Origin: CAYVXE01 sp964455375
GTDB taxonomy: Bacteria > Zhuqueibacterota > Zhuqueibacteria > Oceanimicrobiales > Oceanimicrobiaceae
DNA length: 41,886 nt
Direction of reading: 5' to 3'
NCBI GenBank assembly: GCA_964455375.1
Contig: CAYVXE010000031.1
Location: 1-41,886 of the forward strand
Shown: piece by piece, positions 31,260 through 41,528 of the stretch
Position numbering within the stretch: position 1 is the first letter of the stretch
How the letters are laid out: every line of letters starts with the position of its first letter
The notes under the pieces: model-generated
Seen by the model: only the letters and a program-made list of their open reading frames with translations
Database searches by the model: none
What the model was told of the DNA's origin: nothing
Made by a program: the position numbers and the translations under genes

Positions 31260-34046
31260 ATGAAAAGCACATCCTTTTCTAAGTCAATCATTTCCGGTTT
31301 TTTAATAGTCTTTTGTTGCAGTAATTTGACCATAAGTAAGGCCTATTCGCAAACAAGGGAGCAGTTGTCTACAAAATTTATTTCAAAAGCAGATAGTTTA
31401 AGCCGTGCGGGTAAAGTCGACAATGCCGAACTGGCCTACAAACAGGCATTGATTTTTAATAAAAAGTCTGTGGAAGCATTGGTCGCCTTAGGTAAAATTG
31501 CGCATCTGAAACATGATTCAGAAAATGAGCAGCGCTGGTTTAAACGAGCTTTGGAAATTCAACCGCATAATCGTGAGATTTTGGCATATCTGGATAACCC
31601 CAAGCTTCGGGCAGAAGTGCAGGCGGCGGACAGTTTATTGTCGCTCACACAGTTAAAAGCAGCAGAAAGAATTTATAAAGGCGTGCTAAAGAAAAACAGC
31701 GATTATGTCCCGGCAATCATGGGTATGGGAAAGGTTGCTTTTGAAAAGAAGAAATGGAAAAATGCGAAAAATTGGTTTTCAAAAGTTTTAAAGCATGATC
31801 CGCAGAACGAAACAGCCCGGCAATACCTGCTGAAAAATCCCAATGCGAAATCTGCGGAGCTAATTACCCGTGCAGATAAATTTCGGCAGGATGAAAATTA
31901 CAAAAAAGCGATAAAAATGTACAAAAATGCTCTCAAGCTTTATCCTAATGCACAACGAGCGTTTAGCGGATTAGCAAAAATTGCTTTTGAGGAAAAGAAC
32001 TATGGAGATGTGAAAAAGTGGTATGGCAAAATAGTTAAAATAGAACCCGATGATCTGGAATCAATTTACAGTTTGGGCATTGCATATCGCGAAACCGGGA
32101 AAACCAAAAATTTACTCATTAAAAAGATTCAATTCGGGAAATCAAAAAAATACCTGAATATGGTTATCGAAAAGGATTCAACCTATAGGGACATTTTCTA
32201 TCAGCGTGCTTTGTTGGAACGTTGGAAACAAAACTGGATTAAAGCGGTTGAGTACGGTAAAAAACAAATCATGTTAAAACCGGGAGATTATAAATCTTAT
32301 GTGGGCTTATTTGAATTATATCAACTCTTTTTACGACATAAAAGCAAAAATCAAATTTCGGCCTATTTGAATAAACACCCGGACGATTGGACAAATCTTA
32401 TTTTTGCCGATTATTATCGTCAGAAAAAAAATACCTCGAAGGCAAACTATTATTATAAAAAACTGCTGGTTGACTCAAAATCTGTTAATAAAACAGTCAT
32501 TTCCTTGTCCCTAATCAGGTTTTATGTGCAACAGCAAAACCTTGCAGCGGCAAGTAATTTATTCAACGAAGCATTGAACCGGATCGACTCCGACCTTGAC
32601 GCTCAATTTATGTATGAGGATGATAAGTATATTTTTACTGATGTTGAATTACAGATTTTCGACAACCTCATTGATATTTCCTTAAAAAAACAATTCTTCC
32701 ATAAATTTTGGACAGAAAGAAACCCCACGCCATCGTCTCCGCGGAACATGCGTGCATTGGAGCATTATCGCCGCCTGGTGTTTGCGGAGAATAACTTCTG
32801 GTTTGATGGCGTTAAGTTCTGGGGCAACAGTCCGGACAAAATGGGTTATTTGAAATTTCCAAGGGCCTACTCTTTAAATGATAAATTTAATGACAAGGGA
32901 CTCATCTATATCCGCCAGGGACCGCCCAACGATTATGCTGTGACACCCAGCGCGTCCGAAAGCAATGAATCCTGGCACTATTACCAGAGAGGGGACAGAC
33001 CGGAACTAATTTTTCATTTTCTTGTGGATGAAAAAATGGGTACGGGAAATAATTGGCGATTGGCGCCTTACATTACCAATTCGCGCATGTTAGAAGATCG
33101 TACGGGATGGGACCCAAAGTTGGATCGTTTGCGCATGGCCAGCGATCCTCTTGAAACAAACAGCGTACTCGCACAAATTGCCGATGAAAGCAAAGAAGTT
33201 GTTTTCACTGCGATGTCCACGGATTATCATACGTGGGATAAAAATGTCAAGGAACTCCCCATGCCATTTTTTACTGCTAATTTTCGGGGCAAAGATCAAA
33301 AGACGCAGTTTGAAGTTTATTTCGGCCTGCCAATCGCACAATTGCAAAATAATGAAGGGCAGCAAATATTTGAATACAGTTCCGGTGTTTTCGATGAAAA
33401 TTGGAAAGAATTAGGCATAGACTCAGACAATGTTGATTTAAATCAAAGCCAGGTATCTGAGGCAAGTAATATTTTCATTCACAAAAGTGAATTTGAATTG
33501 AATGCCGGTTCCTATCATTTATCCTTATATGCAAAAGTAAAAAATATTCCCAAAATCGGTGGTTGGAAAGTCGATGCGGACGTTCAACAGTTTCCCGATA
33601 ATTCACTGAGTCTGAGTGACATCCTCCTTGCTTACGATATCCATCCTTCTACAGCAGAAAGCAGTATCTTTGACCGCAACGATGATTTAACCGTCGTGCC
33701 AAATCCTACGAAGATTTATGATTTAACAAAACCTGTGTTTCTCTATTTTGAAATTTACTGCTTAACGATGATTGACGGGAAAACCAACTATGAAGTTGAG
33801 AATACATTAACCCTTTTGAAAAAAAAGAAGAAGGGGTTGTTAAAAATATTTGGCTTTGGCGGCAAGAAAAAAAGTATCTCAATTCGAAATAAGAGGGAGG
33901 GGGCAAATAACAGTTCAGATGAATTTTCCTCTTTCGATGTAAGTAAGTTAGACGAAGGGGACTACCGCATGACTGTTCTTGTGACAGACCTGAATTCTCA
34001 GAAAAAAGTTGAAAAAAGTATTGATCTGAAATTAATGCGCAATTGA
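31260..34046 (+). CDS. TPR protein with GWxTD domain
   Basis: A 928-residue exported protein. The N-terminus is a signal peptide (FLIVFCCSNLTISKAYS, cleavage near residue 31; two Cys make a lipoprotein possible). Residues about 35-450 are a chain of TPR-like helical pairs (for example AELAYKQALIFNKKSVEALVALG and AIKMYKNALKLYPNAQRAFSGLA). The middle (about 480-640) is a GWxTD domain: RRLVFAENNFWF, GLIYIRQGPPNDYA, ESWHYYQRGDRPELIFHF and RTGWD (near residue 616). The C-terminal 280 residues are beta-rich. GWxTD/TPR proteins are typical of FCB-group and Acidobacteria-type genomes; their function is not established. It stands alone on the plus strand and is convergent with the DMT gene. Confidence 0.88.
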   Translation: MKSTSFSKSIISGFLIVFCCSNLTISKAYSQTREQLSTKFISKADSLSRAGKVDNAELAYKQALIFNKKSVEALVALGKIAHLKHDSENEQRWFKRALEIQPHNREILAYLDNPKLRAEVQAADSLLSLTQLKAAERIYKGVLKKNSDYVPAIMGMGKVAFEKKKWKNAKNWFSKVLKHDPQNETARQYLLKNPNAKSAELITRADKFRQDENYKKAIKMYKNALKLYPNAQRAFSGLAKIAFEEKNYGDVKKWYGKIVKIEPDDLESIYSLGIAYRETGKTKNLLIKKIQFGKSKKYLNMVIEKDSTYRDIFYQRALLERWKQNWIKAVEYGKKQIMLKPGDYKSYVGLFELYQLFLRHKSKNQISAYLNKHPDDWTNLIFADYYRQKKNTSKANYYYKKLLVDSKSVNKTVISLSLIRFYVQQQNLAAASNLFNEALNRIDSDLDAQFMYEDDKYIFTDVELQIFDNLIDISLKKQFFHKFWTERNPTPSSPRNMRALEHYRRLVFAENNFWFDGVKFWGNSPDKMGYLKFPRAYSLNDKFNDKGLIYIRQGPPNDYAVTPSASESNESWHYYQRGDRPELIFHFLVDEKMGTGNNWRLAPYITNSRMLEDRTGWDPKLDRLRMASDPLETNSVLAQIADESKEVVFTAMSTDYHTWDKNVKELPMPFFTANFRGKDQKTQFEVYFGLPIAQLQNNEGQQIFEYSSGVFDENWKELGIDSDNVDLNQSQVSEASNIFIHKSEFELNAGSYHLSLYAKVKNIPKIGGWKVDADVQQFPDNSLSLSDILLAYDIHPSTAESSIFDRNDDLTVVPNPTKIYDLTKPVFLYFEIYCLTMIDGKTNYEVENTLTLLKKKKKGLLKIFGFGGKKKSISIRNKREGANNSSDEFSSFDVSKLDEGDYRMTVLVTDLNSQKKVEKSIDLKLMRN

Positions 34047-34096
34047 CGGAAAATGCCTCTTCTCAGTTTCTATTACGAACTACGACGTAGGGGAGG

Positions 34097-34306
34097 ATCC
34101 GGCAAGTTAAGATGGCTTACTTGTCAGCTATTTGCAACGATTTTTCAGGATNNNNNNNNNNNNNNNNNNNNNNNNNNNNNNNNNNNNNNNNNNNNNNNNN
34201 NNNNNNNNNNNNNNNNNNNNNNNNNNNNNNNNNNNNNNNNNNNNNNNNNNNATCCGGCAAGTTAAGATGGCTTACTTGTCAGCTATTTGCAACGATTTTT
34301 CAGGAT
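34097..34306. repeat. 55-bp direct duplication around a 100-N gap
   Basis: Bases 34097-34151 and 34252-34306 are identical (55 of 55) and flank N 34152-34251 directly. Fifty-five is a standard assembly k-mer length, so both contig ends very probably carry the same k-mer. If so, the true sequence has one copy and no gap, and the window is 155 bases too long here. Confidence 0.8.
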
Positions 34307-35201
34307 TTTTTATTTTATCACGAACGGATGTTTTAACGATTAACACACCGGATAAAATTATCACTGTGGATAAAGCCACGCGCCAGTCCAAACGCTCGCC
34401 TAAAATGAACCAGCCCAAAAACACCGCGATAATGGGATTTATAAATGCATACGTTGACACCATAGACGCCGGCAGCTTGTCCAGAGCGTAAATATAGGAT
34501 CCATAACCAAAAATGGAACCAAAGAAAATGAGATAGACAATTGCTCCTATTCCCTGCAGGGTGAAATGAATTTGTTGAAATTCGCCTTTTATGCCGCCGA
34601 AGGCAACTAAAATCATTCCAGCAATAAGCATTTGCCAGGTAGAGGCCATTAACGGCGTGGTGCTGATTTTCTTATATTTTGAGTAAATAGAGCCGGCGCT
34701 CCAGGCAATTGGTGGAATGAACATTGCCAGAATGCCTTTGACATAGTCGGGATGAAGGTCGTTCTTTAATTCGGGCCACAGCAGAAAGAACAGTCCGAAA
34801 AATCCGATTGTAATTCCGAAGACTTTTTTGAACGTCAGCTTGTCACCTTTTGGCAAAAGTGATTCGATTCCCACCATCCAGAAAGGGAGGGTGGCGACAA
34901 TCAAAGCGGCGAGGCTGCTTGGTACCCACTGTTCTGCCCATACAACTGTTCCATTGGCTATGGTAAGCAGTGCGATTCCAACGATAGCAATGTGAATGAA
35001 ATCCGATTTCGGAGGAAACTTTTGACCGCGCACAAGCAAATAGACGACTAAGATTAATCCCGCCATGACGAAACGAATGCCGGCAAACAGTGCCGGTGGC
35101 ACGACTTCAACACCAATTCTGATCGCAAGGTAAGTTGTTCCCCAGAACAGACAGACCGCGCCCCATGCAGTATAAGCTTTTAGGGTTTCATGTTTGCGCA
35201 T
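34272..35201 (-). CDS. EamA/DMT-family transporter
   Basis: A 309-residue inner-membrane protein with ten predicted helices in two EamA halves. The first reads WGAVCLFWGTTYLAIRIGVEVVPPALFAGIRFVMAG, the family signature. The second includes GSIFGYGSYIYALDKLPASMVSTYAFINPIIAVFLGWFILGE. Members export amino acids or other small metabolites; the substrate cannot be told. The C-terminal codons fall in the 55-bp duplicated segment, but the reading frame is complete in the right-hand copy. Its start lies opposite to the cus operon, with the 16-bp palindromes at 35329 and 35362 in between, so the same regulator might touch it. Confidence 0.92.
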   Translation of the reverse strand: MRKHETLKAYTAWGAVCLFWGTTYLAIRIGVEVVPPALFAGIRFVMAGLILVVYLLVRGQKFPPKSDFIHIAIVGIALLTIANGTVVWAEQWVPSSLAALIVATLPFWMVGIESLLPKGDKLTFKKVFGITIGFFGLFFLLWPELKNDLHPDYVKGILAMFIPPIAWSAGSIYSKYKKISTTPLMASTWQMLIAGMILVAFGGIKGEFQQIHFTLQGIGAIVYLIFFGSIFGYGSYIYALDKLPASMVSTYAFINPIIAVFLGWFILGERLDWRVALSTVIILSGVLIVKTSVRDKIKNPEKSLQIADK

Positions 35202-35593
35202 ACTCGTTTCCTTTAATGACCGTTCAAAGGCCAGTAATGTAAGTAAATTTAATATAACATTCCACCCGATTGTTGCGGTTTATAAAATAATCCCGCTTGA
35301 TTTTTCAGCGTAAGCCTCAACTGATATGTGTAGAATATTGTACAAAGGTGACTCGAATATATGTAGAATATTCTACAGTTATCTGGGAAAATATTTCCAG
35401 GAAAAAACGGTTGATATCAAAATTGATTCGATTTAAGGCTAAAGTAGAAAATAATACGGGAAAAAGGCCTGTTTAAACCGAGTGGTATGATTTTTGGAAT
35501 ACAGCAAAAAATTAAATAACAAAGCAAAATTTTGCACGGCTGAGATGTCAATAAATTTACGACTAGGTATTTCTGAATAGTGGAGAAAAAATA
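35202..35593. other. Divergent promoter region of the cus operon
   Basis: 390 bases between the DMT gene and the TolC-like gene. It has no ORF of note. The main content is two copies of a 16-bp palindrome (35329-35344 and 35362-35377). The remaining 200 bases before the cus genes are AT-rich and could hold a long leader. Confidence 0.5.
35329..35377. promoter_or_regulatory. Two 16-bp palindromic operator-like sites
   Basis: TGTAGAATATTCTACA (35362-35377) is a perfect palindrome. TGTAGAATATTGTACA (35329-35344) differs from it at two positions. Their starts are 33 bp apart, about three helical turns. A third copy (15 of 16) lies at 41493, just before the sensor gene. A shared metal-responsive regulator is likely but its identity is unknown. 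Confidence 0.7.
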
Positions 35594-36865
35594 ATGAAGC
35601 ATTTTTTAAACTGGATAGTGATTCTTCTCATTTTGCTGGTTTCCCAGAATTCTGTTTATGCTCAAAATAAAAGCGGATCGCTTTCATTGCATAAGTTAAT
35701 TGAGGAAGCCCTGGACAGAAACCCAGAGATCAAATCAGCGGAGCGTCGTTGGCTTGCCAAAGAACAGAAACCAGCACAAGTTTCAACCCTGCCTGACCCT
35801 GCGTTTAGTTATACCTACTTCGGTAAGAGTGTGGAAACACGGGTCGGTCCGCAGGAGAATGTTTTTACGCTTTCACAAAAGCTCCCGTTCCCTGGCAAGT
35901 TAAGATTAAAGGGTAAAATGGCAACGCAGGATGCAGTTGCTGCCAAACAACAATTCGATGCTACAGAAAGAGACGTTCTTTTCAAGGTTAAAAAGGCTTA
36001 TTACGATTTGTATTGGATTGATCAATCCATTGCAATATTGAGTAAATACCTGTCATTGCTGCAGAATTTCAGCACGGTTGCTGAGCAGCAATATGCAACC
36101 GGTAAAGGAATTCAAGCAAATGTTTTAAAGTCACAGGTAGAGATTTCAAGTACTATGGAAAGAAGGTTGGGTTTTGAGAAAATGAGAGAGGGTGTTGTTG
36201 CGAGGATAAATGCTTTATTGGACCGGCCACAAGGTACGAGATTAGGAATCGCGTCGGCCATCGATACAAATCGGGTACGTCTAAAAAAGGACCTTCTCAT
36301 AAATGTTGCCATGTCGCAAAGAGAGGAACTCCAGGCTGTGCAAGCTATGGTGCAGAAAAGTGAGTTTATGAAACGTCTAGCCAAAAGGGAGTTTTGGCCG
36401 GATTTTACGGTACGTGCAAACTATATTGATGTAGCTAAAGGCGTTAGTGTTGCTCCCGATGCAGGAAAGAATGCCTGGTCAGTGATGGCCGGAATAAATT
36501 TACCTATCTGGCTGGGTAAACGAAAAGCGGCAGTACGCGAGGCCGAGGAAACTATTTCATCAAATAAACTGACATACGATAATGTAGAAAATCAGGTTAA
36601 GGCAGAAATCAACGACCTGTATTATCAATTGGAATTGACCGAAAAGACCCTGGATTTATATGAACAGGGTCTTATTGCTCAGGCGGAAAGTAGTTTAGAA
36701 TCTGCAACGTCAAGCTATCGTACCGGTAAATTGGATTTTTTGAATTTGTTGGATGCCGAGAGGATGTTGCTTAATTTGAATTTAGGCTATCGAAAGGAGC
36801 AAGCGAATTATCAACTAGAATTAGCGGGATTGGAAAGGGCGGTCGGAGGAAAACTTCCTCAATAA
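35594..36865 (+). CDS. CusC/TolC-like outer-membrane factor of a metal efflux pump
   Basis: A 423-residue outer-membrane efflux protein. The signal peptide ends after VYA (residue 23). Two coiled-coil halves follow, with LPDPAFSYTYFGKSVETRVGPQENVFTLSQKLPFPGKLRLKG, a pattern typical of the CusC-like branch in metal-efflux operons, and INLPIWLGKRKAAVREAEE in the second half. It is 38 bases upstream of the CusB-type adaptor and in the same direction, so it forms the outer duct of the Cus-type pump. The start has the site GGAGAAA. Confidence 0.9.
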   Translation: MKHFLNWIVILLILLVSQNSVYAQNKSGSLSLHKLIEEALDRNPEIKSAERRWLAKEQKPAQVSTLPDPAFSYTYFGKSVETRVGPQENVFTLSQKLPFPGKLRLKGKMATQDAVAAKQQFDATERDVLFKVKKAYYDLYWIDQSIAILSKYLSLLQNFSTVAEQQYATGKGIQANVLKSQVEISSTMERRLGFEKMREGVVARINALLDRPQGTRLGIASAIDTNRVRLKKDLLINVAMSQREELQAVQAMVQKSEFMKRLAKREFWPDFTVRANYIDVAKGVSVAPDAGKNAWSVMAGINLPIWLGKRKAAVREAEETISSNKLTYDNVENQVKAEINDLYYQLELTEKTLDLYEQGLIAQAESSLESATSSYRTGKLDFLNLLDAERMLLNLNLGYRKEQANYQLELAGLERAVGGKLPQ

Positions 36866-36903
36866 TGTTTAAAAATAAATATCTTTAAAGGGAGATTATA
36901 CAG

Positions 36904-38132
36904 ATGTTCAGAATAAAATCTTTTAAGAAAAATGTAAAGGAAGTACGATGGTTGCTGGTTGTTTCATTATTATTCGCGTTGCCTGTCTTTTTTATCGCTT
37001 GCGGTGGAAGCGATAAAAGTGAACCTGTTGCACAAAATGCAGAGAGCGGCGGGCAAGGCAACAAGACTGAAAGGAAAATTCTCTATTGGCGTGNNNNNNN
37101 NNNNNNNNNNNNNNNNNNNNNNNNNNNNNNNNNNNNNNNNNNNNNNNNNNNNNNNNNNNNNNNNNNNNNNNNNNNNNNNNNNNNNNNNNNNNNGGACATG
37201 TGGATTACAACGAACAGACATTATACAATATTAATACAAAATTCCCTGGATGGATTGAAAAGCTATTTGTAGATCGAACCGGTGACCTCGTACGAAAAGG
37301 GCAGCCACTTTTTACTATCTATTCTCCGGAATTAGTATCGACTCAGCAAGAGTACCTTCTGGCGTTTAAGAATCAACAGAGATTGCAAAACAGTGCATAT
37401 AAAGAGGTCAGTTCGGGGGCAGAAAGCCTTCTCGCCGCAACCCGCCAGCGGCTGAAATTGTGGGACATCTCCGACAAGCAAATTGAAACGTTAGAGCAAA
37501 CAGGAAAGATTCAAAAAGATTTAATCATTCATTCACCGGTAAACGGATTTGTTATTCATAAAAATGCTGTTGCAGGCAATTACACCATGGCGGGAATGGA
37601 CTTATTTAAAATCGCTGATCTTTCAGTGGTTTGGGTTTATGCACACATTTTTGAATATGAACTACCCTGGATAAAAGTCGGTCAAAAAGTCATTATGGAT
37701 TTACCATATATTCCCGGCCAACAGTTTGAAGGGAGAGTCGATTATATTTATCCTTATCTGAATGCAAAAACACGGGACGTAAAAGTACGTTTGGTTTTCA
37801 AAAATCCAACCCTGGAACTGAAACCTCAAATGTACGCCAACATCGTCATCGAATCAAATCCGGGCGAGCATGTTTTAGCCATTCCGAGTGAAGCGATCAT
37901 CCGTACAGGGAAAAGAAATATTGTCTTCATTGCCCTTGGAGAAGGGAAATTCAGACCACAGGATGTCATCGTCGGCCCGGAAGGCGAGGACTCCCTGGTT
38001 AAGGTTATCGCCGGTTTGAAAGAAGGGCAACGAATTGTCATCAGCGCTCAGTTTCTCATCGATTCTGAAAGTCGCTTGCAGGAAGCTATTCAGAAAATGC
38101 TTGAACTTAAGAAAGCGGCGGTTGCTAAATAG
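36904..38132 (+). CDS. cusB: CusB-like periplasmic adaptor, interrupted by an assembly gap
   Basis: The gene starts at ATG 36904 (site GGGAG) with a lipoprotein signal ending in the lipobox FIAC (Cys33), and reads to KILYWR at 37093. After 100 N it resumes in another frame (VDYNEQTLYNINTKFPGWIEKLFVDRTGDLVRKGQPLFTIYSPELV) and ends at 38132. The frame change shows that 100 N is only a placeholder. In relatives KILYWR opens the heavy-metal-binding segment (YWRxPM-x-P), followed by about 60-80 residues that are missing here. The second part shows the lipoyl, coiled-coil and barrel domains and the CusB-type end (IPSEAIIRTGKRNIVFIALG, FLIDSESRLQEA). It links the CusC- and CusA-type partners for copper/silver export. 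Confidence 0.88.
37094..37193. other. Assembly gap (100 N) inside the cusB-like gene
   Basis: Exactly 100 N. No repeat is shared by the two flanks, unlike the gap at 34152, so real sequence is missing. The frames of the flanking coding parts differ, so the true length is not 100. Confidence 0.95.
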
Positions 38133-38244
38133 CGTTAACCTGAAATGCATCATTTGTTATCATTGGGCTTTGTGAAATTTGAAGGACTTTCAAGCTGCAA
38201 AATCAGTTAAATAAATTTACTCATGCAAAGATAAAGAGAAAACG

Positions 38245-41207
38245 ATGTTAGAAAAAATAATTGAATGGTCTGTGAACAATCGATTTATGGTCATTTTAGC
38301 GACGCTGTTCGTCATTCTCATTGGGGTCGTAACTATGTTGAGAATACCTGTTGACGCCATTCCGGATTTATCGGATGTTCAGGTGATCGTGTTTACGGAA
38401 TTTCCCGGTCAGGCGCCACAAGTGATTGAAGACCAGGTGACCTATCCATTAACTACTTCCATGCTAGCCGTACCTTTTGCCAAGATTGTTCGCGGGTACT
38501 CCTTTTTTGGATTTTCCATGGTGTATATTATTTTCGAAGATGGCACAGACCTGTACTGGGCGCGCAGCCGGGTTCTGGAATATCTGAATTATGTATCCAA
38601 TAAATTACCTCAAGGTGTAACCCCTAGTCTCGGTCCAGATGCCACCGGCGTGGGTTGGGTTTATGAGTACGCGTTGAAAAGTAAAAACCACGATCTGGCA
38701 CAGTTGCGAACTATTCAGGATTGGTATCTGCGCTATGAGTTGACTGCCGTTCCCGGTGTTGCCGAGGTTGCAAGTGTCGGCGGCTTCGTAAAACAGTATC
38801 AGGTGGAAGTCGACCCGAACAAACTTCTCATTTATGATATCCCGCTAAAAAAAGTTAAAAATGCAATCAAAGATGCAAATAACGATGTGGGTGGCCGTCT
38901 TCTGGAAATGGGTGAAACCGAGTTTATGGTGCGTGGATTGGGATACATTAAATCCATTGCAGATTTGGAAAAGGTCACGTTAGGCGTCGATAATCGTGGC
39001 GTTCCCATTACCCTGAAGCAAGTTGCAAACGTGCATCTCGGGCCTGAATTACGCCGGGGACTCACAGAACTGAATGGTGAGGGCGAGGTTGTGGGAGGCG
39101 TCATTATTATGCGGTATGGCGAGAATGCACTCAAAACCATCGAGGGTGTTAAGATCCGGCTCGAGGAATTAAAACGGAGTTTACCCGAAGGCGTAGAAAT
39201 TATTCCGGTTTATGATCGTTCCGGGTTGATCGAAAGTGCCATTGAGAATTTGAAAGGCAAACTCCTCGAAGAGAGCATCGTCGTTGCACTGGTTTGCATC
39301 ATTTTTCTCATGCATTTTCGCAGNNNNNNNNNNNNNNNNNNNNNNNNNNNNNNNNNNNNNNNNNNNNNNNNNNNNNNNNNNNNNNNNNNNNNNNNNNNNN
39401 NNNNNNNNNNNNNNNNNNNNNNNTACCGGTTTTTTCGTTGGAAGCGCAGGAGGGACGTTTATTCAAACCGTTAGCCTTTACCAAAACCTATTCTATGGCT
39501 GCGGCAGCATTACTCTCGATCACCATTGTCCCCGTCCTCATGGGGTATCTCATTCGTGGTAAAATAATGAAGGAGTCGAAAAACCCGGTAAACCGTTTCC
39601 TGGTTTGGATATATCATCCGGTCATAGACTGGGTTCTGCGCTTTAAGAAGCTAACCATGGGGATTGCTGCGGTTGTCCTGATTGCTACACTATGGCCATT
39701 GTCGCAACTTGGCTCGGAGTTCATGCCACCTCTCTATGAAGGCGACCTGCTTTACATGCCTACAACCGACCCGGGCATCAGCATTACCAAAGCGCGGGAA
39801 CTCTTACAACAGACCGACAAGATCATCAAACAATTCCCCGAAGTGCACCATGTCTTTGGCAAGGTGGGTCGCGTTGAATCCGCTACCGACCCGGCGCCTC
39901 TTTCCATGATGGAGACCACAATTATGCTCAAACCGGAGGATGAATGGCGCCCCGGAATGACGCCGGAAAAATTGGTAAATGAACTCAATGCCGCGATTCA
40001 TTTTCCCGGGTTAACCAACGCCTGGACCATGCCCATTAAAACCCGCAACGACATGCTTGCAACCGGTATTAAGACGCCGGTCGGTATCAAGATCATGGGA
40101 GACGATTTACAGGTATTAGCAGATTTAGCCCAGAAAGTAGCTAATGTCATTCAAAAAGTTCCGGGTACCTTGAGTGTGTTTCCTGAAAAAACCGTCGGTG
40201 GCAATTATCTCGACTTTAATATTAAGCGGGATGAAGTGATGCGTTACGGTCTGAATGTCGGTGATGTCCAGGACATCATCAAAAGCGCTATCGGCGGTAT
40301 GAATGTCACTCAGACCGTAGAAGGTCTGGAACGCTATCCGGTGAATGTGCGTTACAGCAGAGAATTGCGTGACAATCCGGAAGTTCTGAAACGTGTGCTC
40401 ATTTCCACACCAACCGGCGCCCAAATCCCCATCAGCCAGGTGGCAGACATCGTGATCAAAAAGGGACCTCCAGGAATCAAAAGTGAAAATGCAAAGCGAA
40501 CCGCATGGATCTATGTCGATTTAAAAAACATAGATGTTGGCACCTATGTGCAGAACGCACAGGAGGTAGTTAATGAACAGATAAAATTGCCAACAGGGTA
40601 CACAATGATTTGGAGCGGGCAGTATGAATACATGCAGCGTGCTAAAGAGAAAATGAAACTGGTGATTCCCGTGACTCTGGTCATCATCTTTGTTTTGCTT
40701 TATTTGAATTTCAGGAATATAACTGAAAGCGTTATTGTGATGTTATCCCTGCCGTTTGCTTTGATCGGTGGAATTTGGTTGATGTATATTTTAAATTATG
40801 ATTTTAGTGTAGCTGTTGATGTTGGGTTCATCGCTCTTGCCGGGGTGACGGCAGAAATTGGTGTCATTATGTTGACCTATCTGGATCAAGCTTATGAAGC
40901 ACGATTGATCAGTGGTAAAATGCGCAACAAAGCGGATTTAGCTCAATCTGTGTTTGAAGGTACCAGTATGAGATTACGACCTATTTTTATGACTGCTACT
41001 GCCATCACTGCAGGTCTGCTACCTATCATGTGGGGACACGGAACCGGTTCGGATGTCATGAAGCGCATCGCAGCGCCGATGGTAGGCGGGATGGTTTCCT
41101 CGACGCTCCTGACTCTGATTGTCATACCGGCCGTCTATTTTATCTATAAAAGCTGGAGCAATCGCAAGGAATGGCAAGACGAGAAGACAGAAAAAGTGAC
41201 GGGTTAA
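38245..41207 (+). CDS. cusA: CusA-like heavy-metal RND pump, interrupted by an assembly gap
   Basis: A copper/silver-type (HME) RND pump. The 5' part (38245-39323, 360 codons) starts MLEKIIEWSVNNRFMVIL and includes RIPVDAIPDLSDVQVIVFTEFPGQAP, a CusA signature. After 100 N the second part resumes in another frame at VFSLEAQEGRLFKPLAFTK and runs to 41207 (about 594 codons). Helix 4, with its acidic residues, lies in the missing part. The metal-binding region NAWTMPIKTRNDMLATGIKTPVGIKIMG keeps the methionines typical of CusA. FIALAGVTAEIGVIMLTYLD contains the conserved Glu. With a family length near 1030 residues, about 75-100 codons are missing. It should export Cu(I)/Ag(I) with the partners at 35594 and 36904. 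Confidence 0.93.
39324..39423. other. Assembly gap (100 N) inside the cusA-like gene
   Basis: Exactly 100 N. The protein stops at IIFLMHFR and resumes near LPVFSLEAQEG, a span that in relatives covers helices 2-5 (about 75-100 residues). The real gap is therefore about 230-300 bases. No flanking repeat is shared. Confidence 0.95.
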
Positions 41208-41492
41208 TTTGTATCTGAACGAAAACCGTCGGAGGTTGTTCCGAAAGCCCCATATCAATGCATGTTCTTTATACTGAGCGAAGCAGAAACGTTTTGATTT
41301 TACGGCACTTATGTCACCTTTCGACTTCGCTCAAGGTGAAGGAAAGCGTTTTGGGAATAGTCCCGCATTATCATGCAATTGAGTTTATAGTCAAAGACTA
41401 ATTTGTTTCCTGCACAAGGTAAATTTTATGTATCCATTGAATCTGTGTACTTTCTCATTACACGAGTAGCCGGGTTGAGAGCAAATTAAAAC
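41208..41492. other. Spacer with a short repeat-type hairpin
   Basis: No gene. A hairpin TCACCTT...AAGGTGA (about 41314-41340) with the loop TCGACTTCGCTC and a preceding ACTGAGCGAAGCAG have the look of an interspersed repeat. No terminator with a T-run was found after the cus genes. Confidence 0.45.
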
Positions 41493-41508
41493 TGTTGAAT
41501 ATTCTACA
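41493..41508. promoter_or_regulatory. Third copy of the 16-bp palindrome, before the sensor gene
   Basis: TGTTGAATATTCTACA matches the perfect palindrome at 35362 in 15 of 16 positions. It ends 20 bases before the ATG at 41529, a position where a repressor would block transcription. It suggests the sensor gene and the cus operon are co-regulated. Confidence 0.65.
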
Positions 41509-41528
41509 TTAATTTGTTAAATTAACGT

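Noticed and set aside
34053..34491. Short ORFs spanning the N run
   Set aside because: They exist only because N was translated as X across a likely false gap; they overlap the DMT gene antisense.
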